NCBI GenBank assembly: GCA_018970145.1
Contig: JAGWWY010000005.1
Span: forward strand, 1 to 64,000
Length of the DNA stretch: 64,000 nucleotides
Direction of reading: 5' to 3'
Origin: Gammaproteobacteria bacterium
Lineage (GTDB): Bacteria > Pseudomonadota > Gammaproteobacteria > Steroidobacterales > Steroidobacteraceae
Of the stretch, positions 30,401-42,756 are shown in pieces; position 1 is the stretch's first letter, and the number at the start of each line of letters is the position of its first letter. Under the pieces are notes generated by a model. That model was not told the DNA's origin, ran no database searches, and saw nothing but the letters and a program-made list of their open reading frames with translations. Position numbers and translations under genes: made by a program.

Positions 30401-30406
30401 ACTCAC
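27401..30406 (-). CDS. TonB-dependent outer-membrane receptor
   Basis: An outer-membrane beta-barrel for energised import of a large or scarce ligand, 1001 residues. A signal peptide (ending about MLLAQEA) is followed by the TonB-box-like LDEVVVTGTRI. The plug domain has LRQLPQFLPGA, INLRGLGSNRTLVLMDGKRL and GGASAVYGSDAVSGVVNFI. A long barrel follows, ending in the terminal aromatic signature RYSVGVSYKF. The GTG at 30406 is the likely start: GGGAGGG lies 6 bases before it. The frame could open at 30421, but that would bury the binding site in the coding sequence. No FecR/sigma partner is nearby; instead it adjoins hydroxylases and sulfotransferases. Ligand unknown. Confidence 0.92.
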   Translation of the reverse strand: MSTSNPLVRRSVAQVLYGSMAFAMPGMLLAQEASLDEVVVTGTRIAKPDLVSNSPISTVSAEQLEELNVINLETQLRQLPQFLPGATEYINNGNPGAATINLRGLGSNRTLVLMDGKRLPPFGTSGAVDINLIPSAIVERVDIVTGGASAVYGSDAVSGVVNFITKKDFEGLQADYNASQYGEGDGRVMSAALTAGAKFADDRGSAILSFGYTKRDEVLQGDRAYSNYNLFAADGYRYAGSWYAYSSDIFGADRQLGSSNAGATRAAIRTASGGFSSRYFTPDGKLTTRGGLGQYAPNATFNYNPYNYFQVPQERWSAFGSIDFDISDSTEIYGRVFAVNSDVPTQLASSAFFGGSTATFKVNLDNPFLTAGQRTALIAAYNNEAAFPIAGEVPHGVFNPNATPGTQLVTVNGLRRRLIELGPRVGISESKTLQLTAGVRGDIGASDWTYDVSSQFGRVSRLDGLQNDVSIDRARKAIVAIQTPDGIKCVSGGTCAPVNIFSGNGSVYRDSGVPMTGAISQAGLDYIRASYYSTQVTEAKTASAIVSGPVAGIQLPAADSPVGLAFGAEWTEFNADFRPDDLTQFGGAMGQGGTAPPLAGRVDTLEFFGEAYVPLITGKAGVENLALDLGLRASETNLAGSFETWKAGLEYTPVAGYRFRAMLQKAVRAPNIGEQFAPLAFGLTEVRSDPCAGSGPVTNATLRAKCIAQGAPASQIGSIAPPAAQQAASIGGGAVALGISLEAEEADTFTIGFQMTPEALPGFTASVDYYKIEIEGGIGSYGAQEVLDNCFNNNITSFCSLIKRNSLGELEGDGFGIVQETRNLSTLTAEGVDYAFSYAFELGEVGLTAGISGSHTLDSSFKSSPASPLIECQGVYGDTCGTPTPKDRANLSLSADWRAFSASVFVRHLSSVDVQARNDDPDQVGRSIYLIENIPSFQYVDLSVTWKWNDALRVTLAAQNVTDEDPTVVGNIPGGNTSANAYVDMYDPLGPRYSVGVSYKF

Positions 30407-30512
30407 TAGCAACCCTCCCACAGGGTAAAGACGGTCTTGCCGAGACCTGTTAATAGACCTAGTTACGAGGGTATGCCCTTCCCTAAATCGGCGTCAAGCA
30501 ATGCCCCCACAG

Positions 30513-30530
30513 TGTTGCTTAAAAGCAACA
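30513..30530. promoter_or_regulatory. Inverted repeat between purL and the TonB receptor gene
   Basis: TGTTGCTT (30513-30520), two bases, then AAGCAACA (30523-30530): a perfect 8-bp palindrome just after the purL stop. It has no T run, so it is either a weak purL terminator or an operator upstream of the receptor gene. On the minus strand TTGACG follows, a possible -35 of the receptor promoter, but the matching -10 is poor. Confidence 0.4.
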
Positions 30531-30532
30531 AA

Positions 30533-33500
30533 CTATCCGAGCCAAGCCCTCGCATTGCGGAAGAGACGCACCCAGCCGGAATACTCGCCGGAGCCCGCAG
30601 GATGCCAAGACATCTGCGCGTTGCGAAACACCCGCTCCGGGTGCGGCATCATGATCGTCACGCGGCCGTCTTGGCTGCATAGCGCCGCCAATCCGTTTGG
30701 CGAGCCGTTCGGATTGGCAGGATAGCGCGAGGCGATGACCCCGCGCGATTCGACGTAACGCAAGCCGATCGTGCCCGAGTTCTCGCAAGCGGCCGCCTGC
30801 ACCGTATCGACGAATTCCGCGCGGCCCTCGCCATGCGACACCGCGATCGGCAACACGGAGCCCGACATGCCGGCGAACAAGATCGACGGCGTCGAAAGCA
30901 CTTCAACCAAGCTCGCACGCGCCTCGAACTGCTCGACGCGATTACGAACGAAACGCGGCCAATGCGTCGCACCCGGAATGATCGGTGCGAGTTGCGCCAT
31001 CATCTGGCAACCGTTGCAGACGCCGAGTGCGAAGGTGTCACCACGCTCGAAGAAAGCGGCGAACTGCTCGCGCATCTGCGCATTGAAAAGTATCGATTTG
31101 GCCCAGCCCTCGCCGGCACCGAGCACGTCGCCGTACGAGAATCCACCACAAGCGACGAGCCCCTGAAAATCGGAGAGAACGTGGCGACCCGCGACGAGAT
31201 CGGTCATGTGCACATCGTGAGTCGCGAACCCTGCGCGATCAAATACCGCTGCCATTTCCGACTGGCTGTTCACGCCCTGCTCGCGTAATACAGCCAAACG
31301 CGGGCGAACACCCGTTGCGATGTAGGGCGCTGCGACATCATCACCGACATCAAAACTCAGATCGACGAGCAGCGGTGGCGTCGTGATCTGGGTCGCTGCC
31401 TCGAACTCTTCTTGAGCGCAAGTGGGATCATCGCGCCGCTCACGCATACGGAACGAGGTCTCGGACCACTCACGCTTGAGGTTGGCCCACGATTCGTCAA
31501 TCAACAACGATCCCGCGCTGATGCGGATACGATCGGACTCTGGCTCGACACGGCCGATGACCGCACTGCAATGACCGACACCGTGCGCAAAGAGCACGCC
31601 GAGCACCTCAGCAGCATCGAGAATACGCACTTGCAGCACGATGCCGAGCTCTTCGGAGAACAGCGCGGCGAGCGCATCTTCCTTGTTCTGCCGCGCATGT
31701 TTGCTCTTGAGGCCGATGTTGACCTCGATACCGCAGTGACCGGCAAAAGCCATTTCGATCAACGTGACAGCAAGACCGCCGTCTGATCGATCGTGATAGG
31801 CGAGCACCTTGTCGCGCTCGCGCAGCATGGCAAGCGCCGCCGCCACGCCTTTCAGCAGAGACGGGTCATCGACATCGGGCGGTTCCGTGCCGAGCGCACC
31901 ATAAACTTGCGTCAGTACCGAGCCGCCTAAACGATTACGGGCTTCACCAAGATCAACATAGATCAACGCCGTGGGGCCGCAGTCGCGACGCAACTCCGGT
32001 GTCCAACAGCGACGCACATCGGCCACGGGCGAGAACGCCGAGACAATCAAAGAAACCGGCGCGACGACCGACTTCGATTCACCCGACTCGTCTTTCCAGG
32101 CGGTGCGCATCGAAAGCGAATCTTTGCCAACTGGTATTGCAATACCGAGCGCGGGGCAAAGCTCTTCACCGATGGCTTTGACGGCCTCGTAGAGCTTGGC
32201 ATCTTCGCCCGGCTCCCCGCAGGCTGCCATCCAGTTGGCCGACAAGCGAATATCGCTCAGACGACGCACATCGGCTGCCAAGATATTTGTGATTGCCTCG
32301 CCCACGGCAAGGCGCGCAGCGGCGCCGGAATCGAGGATTGCGACCGGCGTTCTCTCGCCCATCGCCATCGCCTCGCCTTCGACGCCAAAATAATCGGCTG
32401 TGGTGACACCGCAGTCTGCGACCGGTACCTGCCAAGGCCCGACCATCTGGTCGCGCGAAATCATGCCGCCGACCGTGCGATCACCGATCGTGATGAGGAA
32501 GGTCTTGTCGGCCACCGCCGGGAATCGCAGCACGCGGCGCAGTGCCTCGCGTGCATCGAGCGTCGCGAGCCCGAAAGGCACCGCTGCAGGCGGCACACTC
32601 GTGACATCGCGCAGCATCTTTGGCGTCTTGCCGAGCAGCACTTCGAGCGGCATGTCGACTGGCGTTTCATTGAGCAACGAATCAACGACCCGCAGCTGCC
32701 CGTCGTCGGTCAACGTGCCGATCACGGCATAAGGACAACGCTCGCGGGCACAGAGCTTGTCGAAATCGGTAATACGATCTGCTGCGACGATGAGCACGTA
32801 GCGCTCTTGCGACTCGTTGCACCAGAGCTCCATCGGCGACATTCCGGGCTCGTCCGACGGAATCGCCCGCAGATCGATGATGGCGCCGCGATTACTATGC
32901 GAGACGGCTTCAGGGACCGCGTTGGAGAGACCGCCAGCGCCGACATCGTGGATCAGCAGAATCGGATTCGCTGCGCCTTCGGCCCAGCAGCGATCGATCA
33001 CTTCCTGCGCACGCCGTTGCATCTCGGGATTGCCACGCTGCACCGAGGCGAAATCGAGATCCGCCGATGACGTGCCGGCGCCGACCGAGGAGGCAGCGCC
33101 GCCTCCCAAGCCGATCAACATCGACGGGCCGCCCAGCACGACCACCTTCGCGCCAACCGGGCAGTCGCGCTTCTCGATGTGATCGCGGCGCACGTTACCA
33201 AGACCGCCCGCAATCATGATCGGCTTGTGATAACCGCGATGCCGAGTCGGCGGATCACCAGCACCATGTAATTCAAAGTTACGGAAATAGCCGCAAATTC
33301 CAGGGCGTCCGAATTCATTGTTGAAGGCCGCCGCACCGAGCGGCCCCTCGGTCATGATCTCGAGCGCCGAAGCGATGCGATCAGGCTTGCCGATCGCCGG
33401 CTGCCCCGGCAACTGCTCCCACGGTTGCTCAAAACCCGGGATGCGTAAATGCGATACCGAAAATCCGACCAGCCCCGCTTTGGGCTTCGCGCCGATGCCG

Positions 33501-34483
33501 GTCGCGCCCTCATCACGGATCTCACCACCCGAGCCCGTCGACGCACCCGGGAACGGCGAAATCGCCGTCGGATGATTATGCGTCTCGACCTTCATCAGGA
33601 TGTCGATGGGCTCGACGTGGGCGCGGTAAACTCCGCTCGCAGGATCGACGAACCACCGACGACCTGCGGGTGCACCCTCGATGACGGCCGCGTTGTCGCG
33701 ATAGGCGCTCAAGACACCCTGAGGTGCCTTCGCGTGCGTATTGCGAATCATCGAGAACAGAGACTTACGTCGTGCCTCGCCATCGATGATCCAATCAGCA
33801 TTGAAAATCTTGTGGCGACAATGCTCCGAGTTCGCCTGCGCGAACATCATGAGTTCCACGTCGGTCGGTTCGCGCCCAAGCTTGGCGAACGCCTCGAGCA
33901 GATAATCGATTTCGTCGTTGGACAATGCGAGTCCGAGCTCTCGATTGGCCGTCACCAAAGCGTTGCGATCACCGCACAACGGCACGCTCACGAGTGGGCG
34001 CGGCACTTCGGTCACGAACAACGCGTCCGCCTGCGCGACATCGATAAACACCGCTTCGGTCATGCGATCGTGGATCGCAGCGACGACCTCTGCACGCTCA
34101 CTCTCACTGAGGGCACACTCGCAACTAAAGCGGTATTCGATCCCCCGTTCGATACGGCGAATCGTGCCTAGCCCGCATACGTGCGCGATGTCAGTGGCTT
34201 TGCTCGCCCAAGGCGAAATGGTACCGGGACGCGGGAACACCCACAGCGACTCGATGTGCCCGGCGAGATGACCGGAAGAGCCTGCCGCGGGCGCATTTTC
34301 GGCACGTGGGCCGTAGGTCAAAAGCGCCTCGAGACGACGCGCGTCCTCAGCCGTTAACTCGGTCGAGACATCAACGAGGTGGATCCAGCGCGTTTCGACC
34401 GCCCTCACCACCGGCAGCCGCAAGCCGGCCAGCAGTTTGTCGGTGCGGAAGCCTGAGAGCGCGGGAGAACCGCGAAAAACCAT
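30533..34483 (-). CDS. purL: Phosphoribosylformylglycinamidine synthase
   Basis: The large single-chain PurL of gammaproteobacteria (1316 residues) that converts FGAR, glutamine and ATP to FGAM in purine synthesis. It has the N-terminal domain ([35 protein letters not shown]), two PurM-like ATP domains ([43 protein letters not shown]) and a C-terminal class I glutaminase with the nucleophile in [13 protein letters not shown] and the His/Glu in [10 protein letters not shown]. The frame extends to a GTG at 34516, but the ATG at 34483 matches the family N-terminus; the ribosome binding site before it is weak. DUF1820 gene lies just upstream. Confidence 0.96.
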   Translation of the reverse strand: MVFRGSPALSGFRTDKLLAGLRLPVVRAVETRWIHLVDVSTELTAEDARRLEALLTYGPRAENAPAAGSSGHLAGHIESLWVFPRPGTISPWASKATDIAHVCGLGTIRRIERGIEYRFSCECALSESERAEVVAAIHDRMTEAVFIDVAQADALFVTEVPRPLVSVPLCGDRNALVTANRELGLALSNDEIDYLLEAFAKLGREPTDVELMMFAQANSEHCRHKIFNADWIIDGEARRKSLFSMIRNTHAKAPQGVLSAYRDNAAVIEGAPAGRRWFVDPASGVYRAHVEPIDILMKVETHNHPTAISPFPGASTGSGGEIRDEGATGIGAKPKAGLVGFSVSHLRIPGFEQPWEQLPGQPAIGKPDRIASALEIMTEGPLGAAAFNNEFGRPGICGYFRNFELHGAGDPPTRHRGYHKPIMIAGGLGNVRRDHIEKRDCPVGAKVVVLGGPSMLIGLGGGAASSVGAGTSSADLDFASVQRGNPEMQRRAQEVIDRCWAEGAANPILLIHDVGAGGLSNAVPEAVSHSNRGAIIDLRAIPSDEPGMSPMELWCNESQERYVLIVAADRITDFDKLCARERCPYAVIGTLTDDGQLRVVDSLLNETPVDMPLEVLLGKTPKMLRDVTSVPPAAVPFGLATLDAREALRRVLRFPAVADKTFLITIGDRTVGGMISRDQMVGPWQVPVADCGVTTADYFGVEGEAMAMGERTPVAILDSGAAARLAVGEAITNILAADVRRLSDIRLSANWMAACGEPGEDAKLYEAVKAIGEELCPALGIAIPVGKDSLSMRTAWKDESGESKSVVAPVSLIVSAFSPVADVRRCWTPELRRDCGPTALIYVDLGEARNRLGGSVLTQVYGALGTEPPDVDDPSLLKGVAAALAMLRERDKVLAYHDRSDGGLAVTLIEMAFAGHCGIEVNIGLKSKHARQNKEDALAALFSEELGIVLQVRILDAAEVLGVLFAHGVGHCSAVIGRVEPESDRIRISAGSLLIDESWANLKREWSETSFRMRERRDDPTCAQEEFEAATQITTPPLLVDLSFDVGDDVAAPYIATGVRPRLAVLREQGVNSQSEMAAVFDRAGFATHDVHMTDLVAGRHVLSDFQGLVACGGFSYGDVLGAGEGWAKSILFNAQMREQFAAFFERGDTFALGVCNGCQMMAQLAPIIPGATHWPRFVRNRVEQFEARASLVEVLSTPSILFAGMSGSVLPIAVSHGEGRAEFVDTVQAAACENSGTIGLRYVESRGVIASRYPANPNGSPNGLAALCSQDGRVTIMMPHPERVFRNAQMSWHPAGSGEYSGWVRLFRNARAWLG

Positions 34484-34496
34484 GCCGAGTGAGGGC

Positions 34497-34838
34497 CTAT
34501 TTCTTTGAGCCGTCACCCGCGGGAGGCGAGTAGACCGGCATGGGGAATTGCGCGACGTTCGAGCCTTCGTAGGCGCTGATCTTGCTGACGCCCTGCGTTT
34601 TCACCTCGTCGATACGCAACACCGAATGCATCGGAATGTAGCTGCGCTTGACGCCCTCGAATTCGGATTTGATCCGCTCTTCGCCGGGGTCTACCACCAC
34701 GCTCGAGCGCTCACCGAAGACGAGCTCTTCGATTTCCACGAAACCGAACAAGCTGCCGTGCGAAACCTTGCGGGCGAAGATCTCGTAGACCTTGCCTTGG
34801 TTGACGAACATGACTTTGTAGATGTGACTGGCGGGCAT
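34497..34838 (-). CDS. DUF1820 family protein
   Basis: A 113-residue conserved gammaproteobacterial protein of unknown function. The DUF1820 pattern is plain: [20 protein letters not shown] near the N-terminus, [21 protein letters not shown], then [21 protein letters not shown], and a Pro-rich tail ([11 protein letters not shown]). No signal peptide or membrane segment. The start is only 17 bases from the 3' CCA of tRNA-Ser and has no recognisable ribosome binding site, so it is probably cotranscribed with the tRNA. The purL start codon follows 13 bases after its stop. Confidence 0.88.
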   Translation of the reverse strand: MPASHIYKVMFVNQGKVYEIFARKVSHGSLFGFVEIEELVFGERSSVVVDPGEERIKSEFEGVKRSYIPMHSVLRIDEVKTQGVSKISAYEGSNVAQFPMPVYSPPAGDGSKK

Positions 34839-34855
34839 GCTGGTTGATCAGAAAG

Positions 34856-34948
34856 TGGCGGAGAGGGTGGGATTCGAACCCACGTGCCGGGATTAACCGA
34901 CCATCCGATTTCGAGTCGGCGCCGTTATGACCACTTCGGTACCTCTCC
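34856..34948 (-). tRNA. tRNA-Ser(CGA)
   Basis: A 93-base minus-strand gene with encoded CCA. The 7-bp acceptor stem is GGAGAGG/CCTCTCC followed by discriminator G and CCA (34856-34858). The anticodon loop CTCGAAA gives anticodon CGA (codon UCG). A long variable arm (class II, as for serine) and the T arm with GTTCGAACC are present. It reads toward the DUF1820 and purL genes. Confidence 0.96.
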
Positions 34949-34958
34949 GGAGCCGGTT

Positions 34959-34964
34959 ATTCTA
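34959..34964 (-). promoter_or_regulatory. Probable -10 element of tRNA-Ser
   Basis: TAGAAT on the minus strand lies 10 bases before the mature 5' end of the tRNA and is followed by a GC-rich discriminator, as in stringently controlled stable-RNA promoters. The -35 would fall inside the first codons of mltF and is not a clear match. Confidence 0.5.
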
Positions 34965-36331
34965 ACCGACATGAACCCGCGCGGGACAGTAACCACCCCC
35001 TTCTTGGTCATCCTGGGAGCGCTTTTACTCATCCTCGGCGGATGTGGTGCTTGGCGCCCCGAGGCTTTGGAAGAGATTCGTAAACGGGGCGAACTGCGCG
35101 TGGCGATGTTCAACTCGCCGACAACCTACTACCTCGGTCGCGAGGGTCCTGAGGGCGCCGAATACGAGCTCGCATCACGATTTGCCAAACAACTCGGCGT
35201 GAGACTCGAAGTGGTGGTGGTTGCCGACCGCGCCGAGCTGCGCGAAGCGATTGCGACACGCAGAGCCGATATCGCCGCCTCGCGATTGAGTTGGAGCAAG
35301 CAATGGCGCGTCGTCGCCTTGCCCTCGGAGGTGTACGCCGAGTCGCCGCTCTTCTGGGTCTACCAAAGGGGCGGGCCGCGGCCGAAAACCGTCGCCGACT
35401 TGAAGAGTCTCAACGCAGTAGTGCTCGAAGACAGCGCAGCTTGGCACTATCTGCAATCGTTGTCGGCGCTCGAGCGCGCCGCCTATGAATTGACAGAGCT
35501 GCCCAAAAACCTCGGTCGCGATCCACTCGATATCGTGGCCTCGGGGCGTGCCGAGGTGACGCTGATCGACGGCTTCGAGTACGCGAACCTGCGCACGCGC
35601 TATCCCTCGCTCGATGTGGCCTTTGGTGTCGAGGCGCGTCGGCCGCTCTACTGGATGGTACGCAAAGACGGACGCGATTTACTCAGAGAGGTGAATCGCT
35701 TCCTAAGCGAACAGCGCACCAAAAAAAACATTCCCGACCCGGCATCAGAAATCGATCCGAGCACCTTGCCGGATTCGCACGCGCAACAATTTTCCCTCGA
35801 TCTCGAGGTGAAGTTGCCGCTGTATCGCGAGCTGTTCGAGAACGCGGGCGCTGAAACCGATCTCGACTGGCAACTCATCGCTGCGCTCGGCTATCAGGAA
35901 TCCCAGTGGGACCCAAAAGCGCGCAGCCCGTTTGGCGCGCAAGGCCTGATGATGTTGATGCCTCGCACGGCCCGCTCACTGGGGGTGACGGATCCTTACA
36001 ACGCCGAGCAAAGCATTCTCTCCGGTGCTCGGTACCTCGCGCAGTTGCGCGAGACGATTCCCGATCGCATCCGTGAGCCGGATCGGACCTGGATGGCGGT
36101 GGCAGCCTACAACATGGGCTATGGCCACCTCGAAGATGCACGCGTGTTGACAGCGCGCCAAGGGGGTAACGCCGATCGCTGGATCGATGTGCGCGAACGC
36201 CTGACTTTGCTCTCGGACGAGTTCTGGTATCTGCAACTGAAGAACGGCTATGCACGCGGCTGGGAGACGCGACTACTCGTCGATCGCGTTCAACAGTATC
36301 GCGAGCTGATCGAACAAAAATTCGGCCATGC

Positions 36332-38241
<1,910 letters not shown>

Positions 38242-38251
38242 TCACCGATCG

Positions 38252-38288
38252 ATAGACGGCGTCTATCGACAGCATCCGTTCTGTCGAT
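38252..38288 (+). promoter_or_regulatory. OxyR-type binding site upstream of ahpC
   Basis: ATAG-N7-CTAT (38252-38266) is a perfect match to the OxyR half-operator. After a 7-base spacer comes a second, weaker copy (ATCC-N7-CGAT, 38274-38288), giving the four-element spacing of the OxyR consensus. The site ends at TTGGAC (38288-38293), a possible -35 with CATCAT about 18 bases on, the usual position for activation. The first half lies in a 10-bp palindrome (TCGATAGACG/CGTCTATCGA). The site is 92 bases before the ahpC start. Confidence 0.8.
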
Positions 38289-38380
38289 TGGACTAATTCT
38301 AAGTTCCGTCCCATCATTCGCCCCGCGCCGCTAGGTTGCGACGCATTGCAACATTTTCTTCACTATCGATAGGAAGTCCC

Positions 38381-38944
<564 letters not shown>

Positions 38945-38983
38945 ACCGCGCTACCGCTCGCCACTACCGCTCATCGGAAGAAC

Positions 38984-40570
38984 ATGATGCTCGACGAAAC
39001 GCTCCAGTCCCAGTTACGGGCTTATCTCACGAAGATAGTCCAACCCGTCGAGCTCATCGCGTCTCTTGATGAGTCACAGGGCGCGCAGGACATGCGCACC
39101 CTGCTCGAGACGATCGCCAGCCTGACCGACAAGGTGTCGGTCAGGCTGGACGGTCAACAAACCCGTCGCCCCTCGTTCCAGATTCGGCGAGTGGGCGCTG
39201 CGACGTCACTGCACTTTGCGTCCGTGCCGCTCGGCCACGAGTTCACCTCGCTCGTGCTAGCACTGCTATGGAGCGGCGGTCATCCACCCAAAGTGGACGA
39301 AGCGACCATCGAGGCGATTCGCAATCTGTCGTCATCGTTGCGCTTCGAAGTGTTCATGTCGCTGTCGTGCCATAACTGCCCGGATGTGGTTCAGGCACTG
39401 ACCTTGATGTCGGTGATGAACCCGCGTGTCGAAACCATCGTCATCGATGGCGCGCTGTACCAGGATGAAGTCACGGCTCGCCAGATCATGGCCGTGCCGA
39501 TGGTGTTCTTGAACGGCGAGCTCTTCGGTTCGGGCCGCATGAGCCTCGAAGAAATCCTCGCCAAGCTCGATACCAACAGCGCGGAAAAAGAGCGCGCGAA
39601 AATCGACGCCAAGGCGCCCTATGACGTGCTCATCGTCGGCGGTGGCCCGGCTGGTGCTGCTGCTGCGGTCTATGCGGCACGCAAGGGACTGCGAACGGGC
39701 ATTGCCGCCGAACGCTTTGGCGGCCAAACGAACGATACGCTCGGCATCGAGAACTATATTTCTGTGCTCGAAACCAACGGACCCAAATTCGCAGCCGATC
39801 TCGAAGCGCACGTGCGTCACTACGATGTCGACATCATGAACCTGCAGCGCGTCGAGAAACTCGTCCCCGCGGCCAAGCCCGGTGATCTCGTCGAAGTCGT
39901 CATGAGTCATGGCGGCACGCTGCGTTCGCGCTCAGTGATCCTCGCAACCGGTGCGCGTTGGCGCAACGTCAATGTGCCCGGCGAGTCCGAGTATCGAAAT
40001 CGCGGTGTTGCTTATTGCCCGCATTGCGACGGCCCGCTCTTCAAAGGTAAGCGTGTCGCCGTCATCGGCGGCGGTAACTCAGGCGTCGAGGCCGCGATCG
40101 ACCTTGCCGGTGTCGTCGGACACGTGACCGTGGTCGAATTCATGGATCAGCTCAAAGCGGATGCCGTGCTCGTCTCTAAGCTGAAGAGCTTGTCCAACGT
40201 CTCGATCATCGTGAACGCGCAGACCACCGAGATCCACGGTGATGGCAAGACGGTGAATGCGCTCTCGTACAAGGACCGTGCGAGCGGCCAAGCGCAACGA
40301 CTCGCGCTTGAGGGCGTGTTCGTCCAGATCGGTCTCGTGCCGAATACCGAGTTCCTCAAAGGCACGATCGAACTGTCGCGCTTCGGCGAGATCGTGGTGG
40401 ACCACCACGGTGCCACGAATGTCCATGGCGTTTTCGCTGCCGGTGATGCAACCACAGTGCCCTACAAGCAAATCGTCATCGCCGCAGGCGATGGGGCGAA
40501 AGCCGCTCTAGGCGCCTTCGATTATTTGATCCGAAGCTCAGCACCACCGATCGAAGCGGTCGCCGCCTGA
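38984..40570 (+). CDS. ahpF: Alkyl hydroperoxide reductase subunit F
   Basis: The flavoprotein that passes electrons from NADH to AhpC. The 528-residue protein has the N-terminal double thioredoxin-fold domain with CHNC (near residue 130), and the C-terminal thioredoxin-reductase-like part with FAD site [17 protein letters not shown], redox CPHC (near 345), NAD site [15 protein letters not shown] and [15 protein letters not shown] occurs twice in a row (38984 and 38987); either may be used. Length matches E. coli AhpF (521). Confidence 0.97.
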   Translation: MMLDETLQSQLRAYLTKIVQPVELIASLDESQGAQDMRTLLETIASLTDKVSVRLDGQQTRRPSFQIRRVGAATSLHFASVPLGHEFTSLVLALLWSGGHPPKVDEATIEAIRNLSSSLRFEVFMSLSCHNCPDVVQALTLMSVMNPRVETIVIDGALYQDEVTARQIMAVPMVFLNGELFGSGRMSLEEILAKLDTNSAEKERAKIDAKAPYDVLIVGGGPAGAAAAVYAARKGLRTGIAAERFGGQTNDTLGIENYISVLETNGPKFAADLEAHVRHYDVDIMNLQRVEKLVPAAKPGDLVEVVMSHGGTLRSRSVILATGARWRNVNVPGESEYRNRGVAYCPHCDGPLFKGKRVAVIGGGNSGVEAAIDLAGVVGHVTVVEFMDQLKADAVLVSKLKSLSNVSIIVNAQTTEIHGDGKTVNALSYKDRASGQAQRLALEGVFVQIGLVPNTEFLKGTIELSRFGEIVVDHHGATNVHGVFAAGDATTVPYKQIVIAAGDGAKAALGAFDYLIRSSAPPIEAVAA

Positions 40571-40654
40571 TCGGCAGCATCGGACGTTGCGGCGGGCGGT
40601 CGTTCTGCATAATCTGAGTGCGGGTCGAGATCGAACCATCCGTCGGGGGACTCT

Positions 40655-42376
40655 GTGTCAACAACTGCCGATTTTGATTCAATTGCCCGCGCTCGAGCGA
40701 GGTTGCTCGCTGCCGCGGTCTGCGTCAGTGCGCTGAGTCTCAGCGCATGCGGTGGTGGTGGCGGTGGTGGCGGTACGACCCCAGCGCCGCCGACCGTCGT
40801 CGGTCCGCCCCCCGCTCCTCCCCCACCACCCCCTCCGCCTGCACCCCCGCCACCGAGTGGTCCGAGTTGGTCGTCCGGCGTCTTCGCCGCAGCCAGCACC
40901 TTCAAAGATCGCTGTGAGACGCCGCGCACTGGGGTCGATCTCAATAACCGCGCCTTTCCCGATAGGGCCGGAACCGCCGTCGAAGAGCGCTTCTGGCTGC
41001 GTTCATGGACGCGCGAGACCTACCTTTGGAATACCGAAGTGACCGATCAGAATCCGGCCAACTTCACGAGTCGTACCGCCTATTTTGCCGTGCTCAAAAC
41101 GAATGCGGTCACCCCATCGGGCAAAGAAAAAGACGACTTTCATTTCAGCGAGTCGACCGTCGCCTACCAACAGCGACAAAACTCGGCGCCGCGCGCGACG
41201 TTCGGTGCGGATTTGATTGCGCTCTCGACACGGCCGCCGCGCGACTATCGCGTTGGATACACTGAACCACAGTCGCCAGCGGCCGCCGTCACGGGCGGCC
41301 AAGCGAATTTCGTGCGCGGAACGCGTCTGCTGCGAGTCAATGGGATTGATCTCGTCAATGGCAACACCCAATCGGACATCGATCAGCTGAACGCTGGCCT
41401 GTTCCCCGCCACCGCCGGCGTGAGTACGACCTTCGTGGTTCGAGACCCGGGCGCGACCGCAGATCGCACCGTGACGATGACATCGATCTCGCTGTCACCG
41501 AGCCCGGTGAATCGCACCCGCATCATCAACACGCCGACCGGCAAAGTTGGCTATATCCTCTTCAATACGTTCAGCCCTTTCGAGAGCGAACGCGCGATCG
41601 TGCAGGCCATCACCGAGCTTCGTATCAACAGCGTGACGGATCTCGTGCTCGATCTGCGTTACAACGGCGGCGGTCTGTTAGCCGTCTCGTCACAGCTCGC
41701 CTACATGATTGCCGGTGCCAATCGCACCGCTGGCAAGTCGTTCTCGAAGCTGCGTTTCAATCAGGGTGCGGGATCGCTAAATCCGGTGACCGGCAGTGCA
41801 AACAATCCAACCCCGTTTTACTCGCAGACCCTCGGCTTCACGCTCACGAGCGGCACCGATTTGCCTGCACTCAATCTCGCGCGTGTGTTCGTCCTCTCCA
41901 CCGGAGAGACCTGCAGCGCGAGCGAGGCGGTGATCAATGGACTACGGGGCGCGGATATCGAAGTCAATTTGATCGGTACGAAAACCTGTGGAAAGCCCTA
42001 TGGCTTTTATCCGCAGGATAACTGTGGCGAGACCTACTACACGATCCAGTTCCAGACGACCAACGACAAGTCTTTCGGCGATTACGCCGATGGCTTTTTG
42101 CCGAACAACTCGTCGACACAGTTCGGGGTGCGCATGCCCGGCTGTGAAGTCGCGGATGATTTGACGCGCGAGCTTGGCGATTCGAACGAGGCGTTGCTCG
42201 CCGCAGCGCTCCAGTTCCGCGTCAATGGGACTTGCCCCGTGCAACCCTCGGGCGAAGCATCGTCAAAGATGATTCGACAGAGTGTCTCGGGGCTGCCACT
42301 CGAGCTGCCGGCGCGCGGCTTGATGGAAACCAACTACGATATGACGATGCCATCGAATCGCACGGGAATCCGTTGA
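40655..42376 (+). CDS. S41 family peptidase lipoprotein with Gly/Pro linker
   Basis: A 573-residue carboxyl-terminal-processing-type serine protease anchored as a lipoprotein. A GTG start is preceded by GGGGGA. The signal peptide ends with lipobox LSAC, followed by a run of eight glycines and a proline-rich linker that would span the periplasm. A PDZ-like segment (SPAAAVTGGQANFVRGTRLLRVNGIDL) precedes the S41 core: VGYILFNTF, TDLVLDLRYNGGGLLAVS and the active-site region STGETCSASEAVINGL with the catalytic Ser. The C-terminal part ends in a polar tail. Substrate unknown; a small lipoprotein gene follows after one base. Confidence 0.87.
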   Translation: MSTTADFDSIARARARLLAAAVCVSALSLSACGGGGGGGGTTPAPPTVVGPPPAPPPPPPPPAPPPPSGPSWSSGVFAAASTFKDRCETPRTGVDLNNRAFPDRAGTAVEERFWLRSWTRETYLWNTEVTDQNPANFTSRTAYFAVLKTNAVTPSGKEKDDFHFSESTVAYQQRQNSAPRATFGADLIALSTRPPRDYRVGYTEPQSPAAAVTGGQANFVRGTRLLRVNGIDLVNGNTQSDIDQLNAGLFPATAGVSTTFVVRDPGATADRTVTMTSISLSPSPVNRTRIINTPTGKVGYILFNTFSPFESERAIVQAITELRINSVTDLVLDLRYNGGGLLAVSSQLAYMIAGANRTAGKSFSKLRFNQGAGSLNPVTGSANNPTPFYSQTLGFTLTSGTDLPALNLARVFVLSTGETCSASEAVINGLRGADIEVNLIGTKTCGKPYGFYPQDNCGETYYTIQFQTTNDKSFGDYADGFLPNNSSTQFGVRMPGCEVADDLTRELGDSNEALLAAALQFRVNGTCPVQPSGEASSKMIRQSVSGLPLELPARGLMETNYDMTMPSNRTGIR

Positions 42377-42377
42377 G

Positions 42378-42746
42378 ATGCGCTTGCGCTCGGACAAGAT
42401 CGCGTTGATCTTGGGCCTTGCCGCAAGTGCCGGCGCCTGTCAGACGACGGGCGGTGCCCCTTTAAGAACCGCGATCTTGCTCGAATCAGACGAGCAGACT
42501 CGTGCGCTGCTGGTTAAGACGATCGAGGATCTGGTCGGATCGGGGCGGATCACGCTCGGCCCCGTCGATCTGACACGTGATTCTTTGATCTCGGTATTAC
42601 CGCCCCAACCGGGGCCGTACGAGGGCAACAGCCCGGCGATGCCGCGTTATTTCGAACTCATCACAGACGGTAAGAACTGCTTTCTGCGCGAACGTGGCAA
42701 GGACGAATTGCGCGCACTGCCGAGCACCACTTGCCGGGCGCAGTGA
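42378..42746 (+). CDS. Small putative lipoprotein of unknown function
   Basis: Not recognised. The 122-residue product has a signal peptide (KIALILGLAASAGAC) with a lipobox cysteine at residue 21, then a soluble domain rich in charged residues (LLESDEQTRALLVKTIEDLV; DSLISVLPPQPGPYEG) with two further Cys (CFLRE and TTCRAQ) that might form a disulphide. The ATG lies one base after the S41 stop, so it is almost certainly translated as the second gene of a two-gene unit and may assist or inhibit the protease. Confidence 0.72.
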   Translation: MRLRSDKIALILGLAASAGACQTTGGAPLRTAILLESDEQTRALLVKTIEDLVGSGRITLGPVDLTRDSLISVLPPQPGPYEGNSPAMPRYFELITDGKNCFLRERGKDELRALPSTTCRAQ

Positions 42747-42756
42747 GGCCGATCGC

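Noticed and set aside
29186-30409. A 407-codon open frame opposite the TonB receptor gene
   Set aside because: Arg/Glu/Val-rich shadow of a well-supported gene with no domain similarity.
30422-30500. Sigma-70 promoter of the TonB receptor (TTGACG with TACCCT)
   Set aside because: The -35 is good but the -10 match is poor, so it was mentioned only with the inverted repeat.
35721-35728. Run of eight A in mltF as a phase-variation switch
   Set aside because: A single short homopolymer in an otherwise intact core gene is weak evidence for phase variation.
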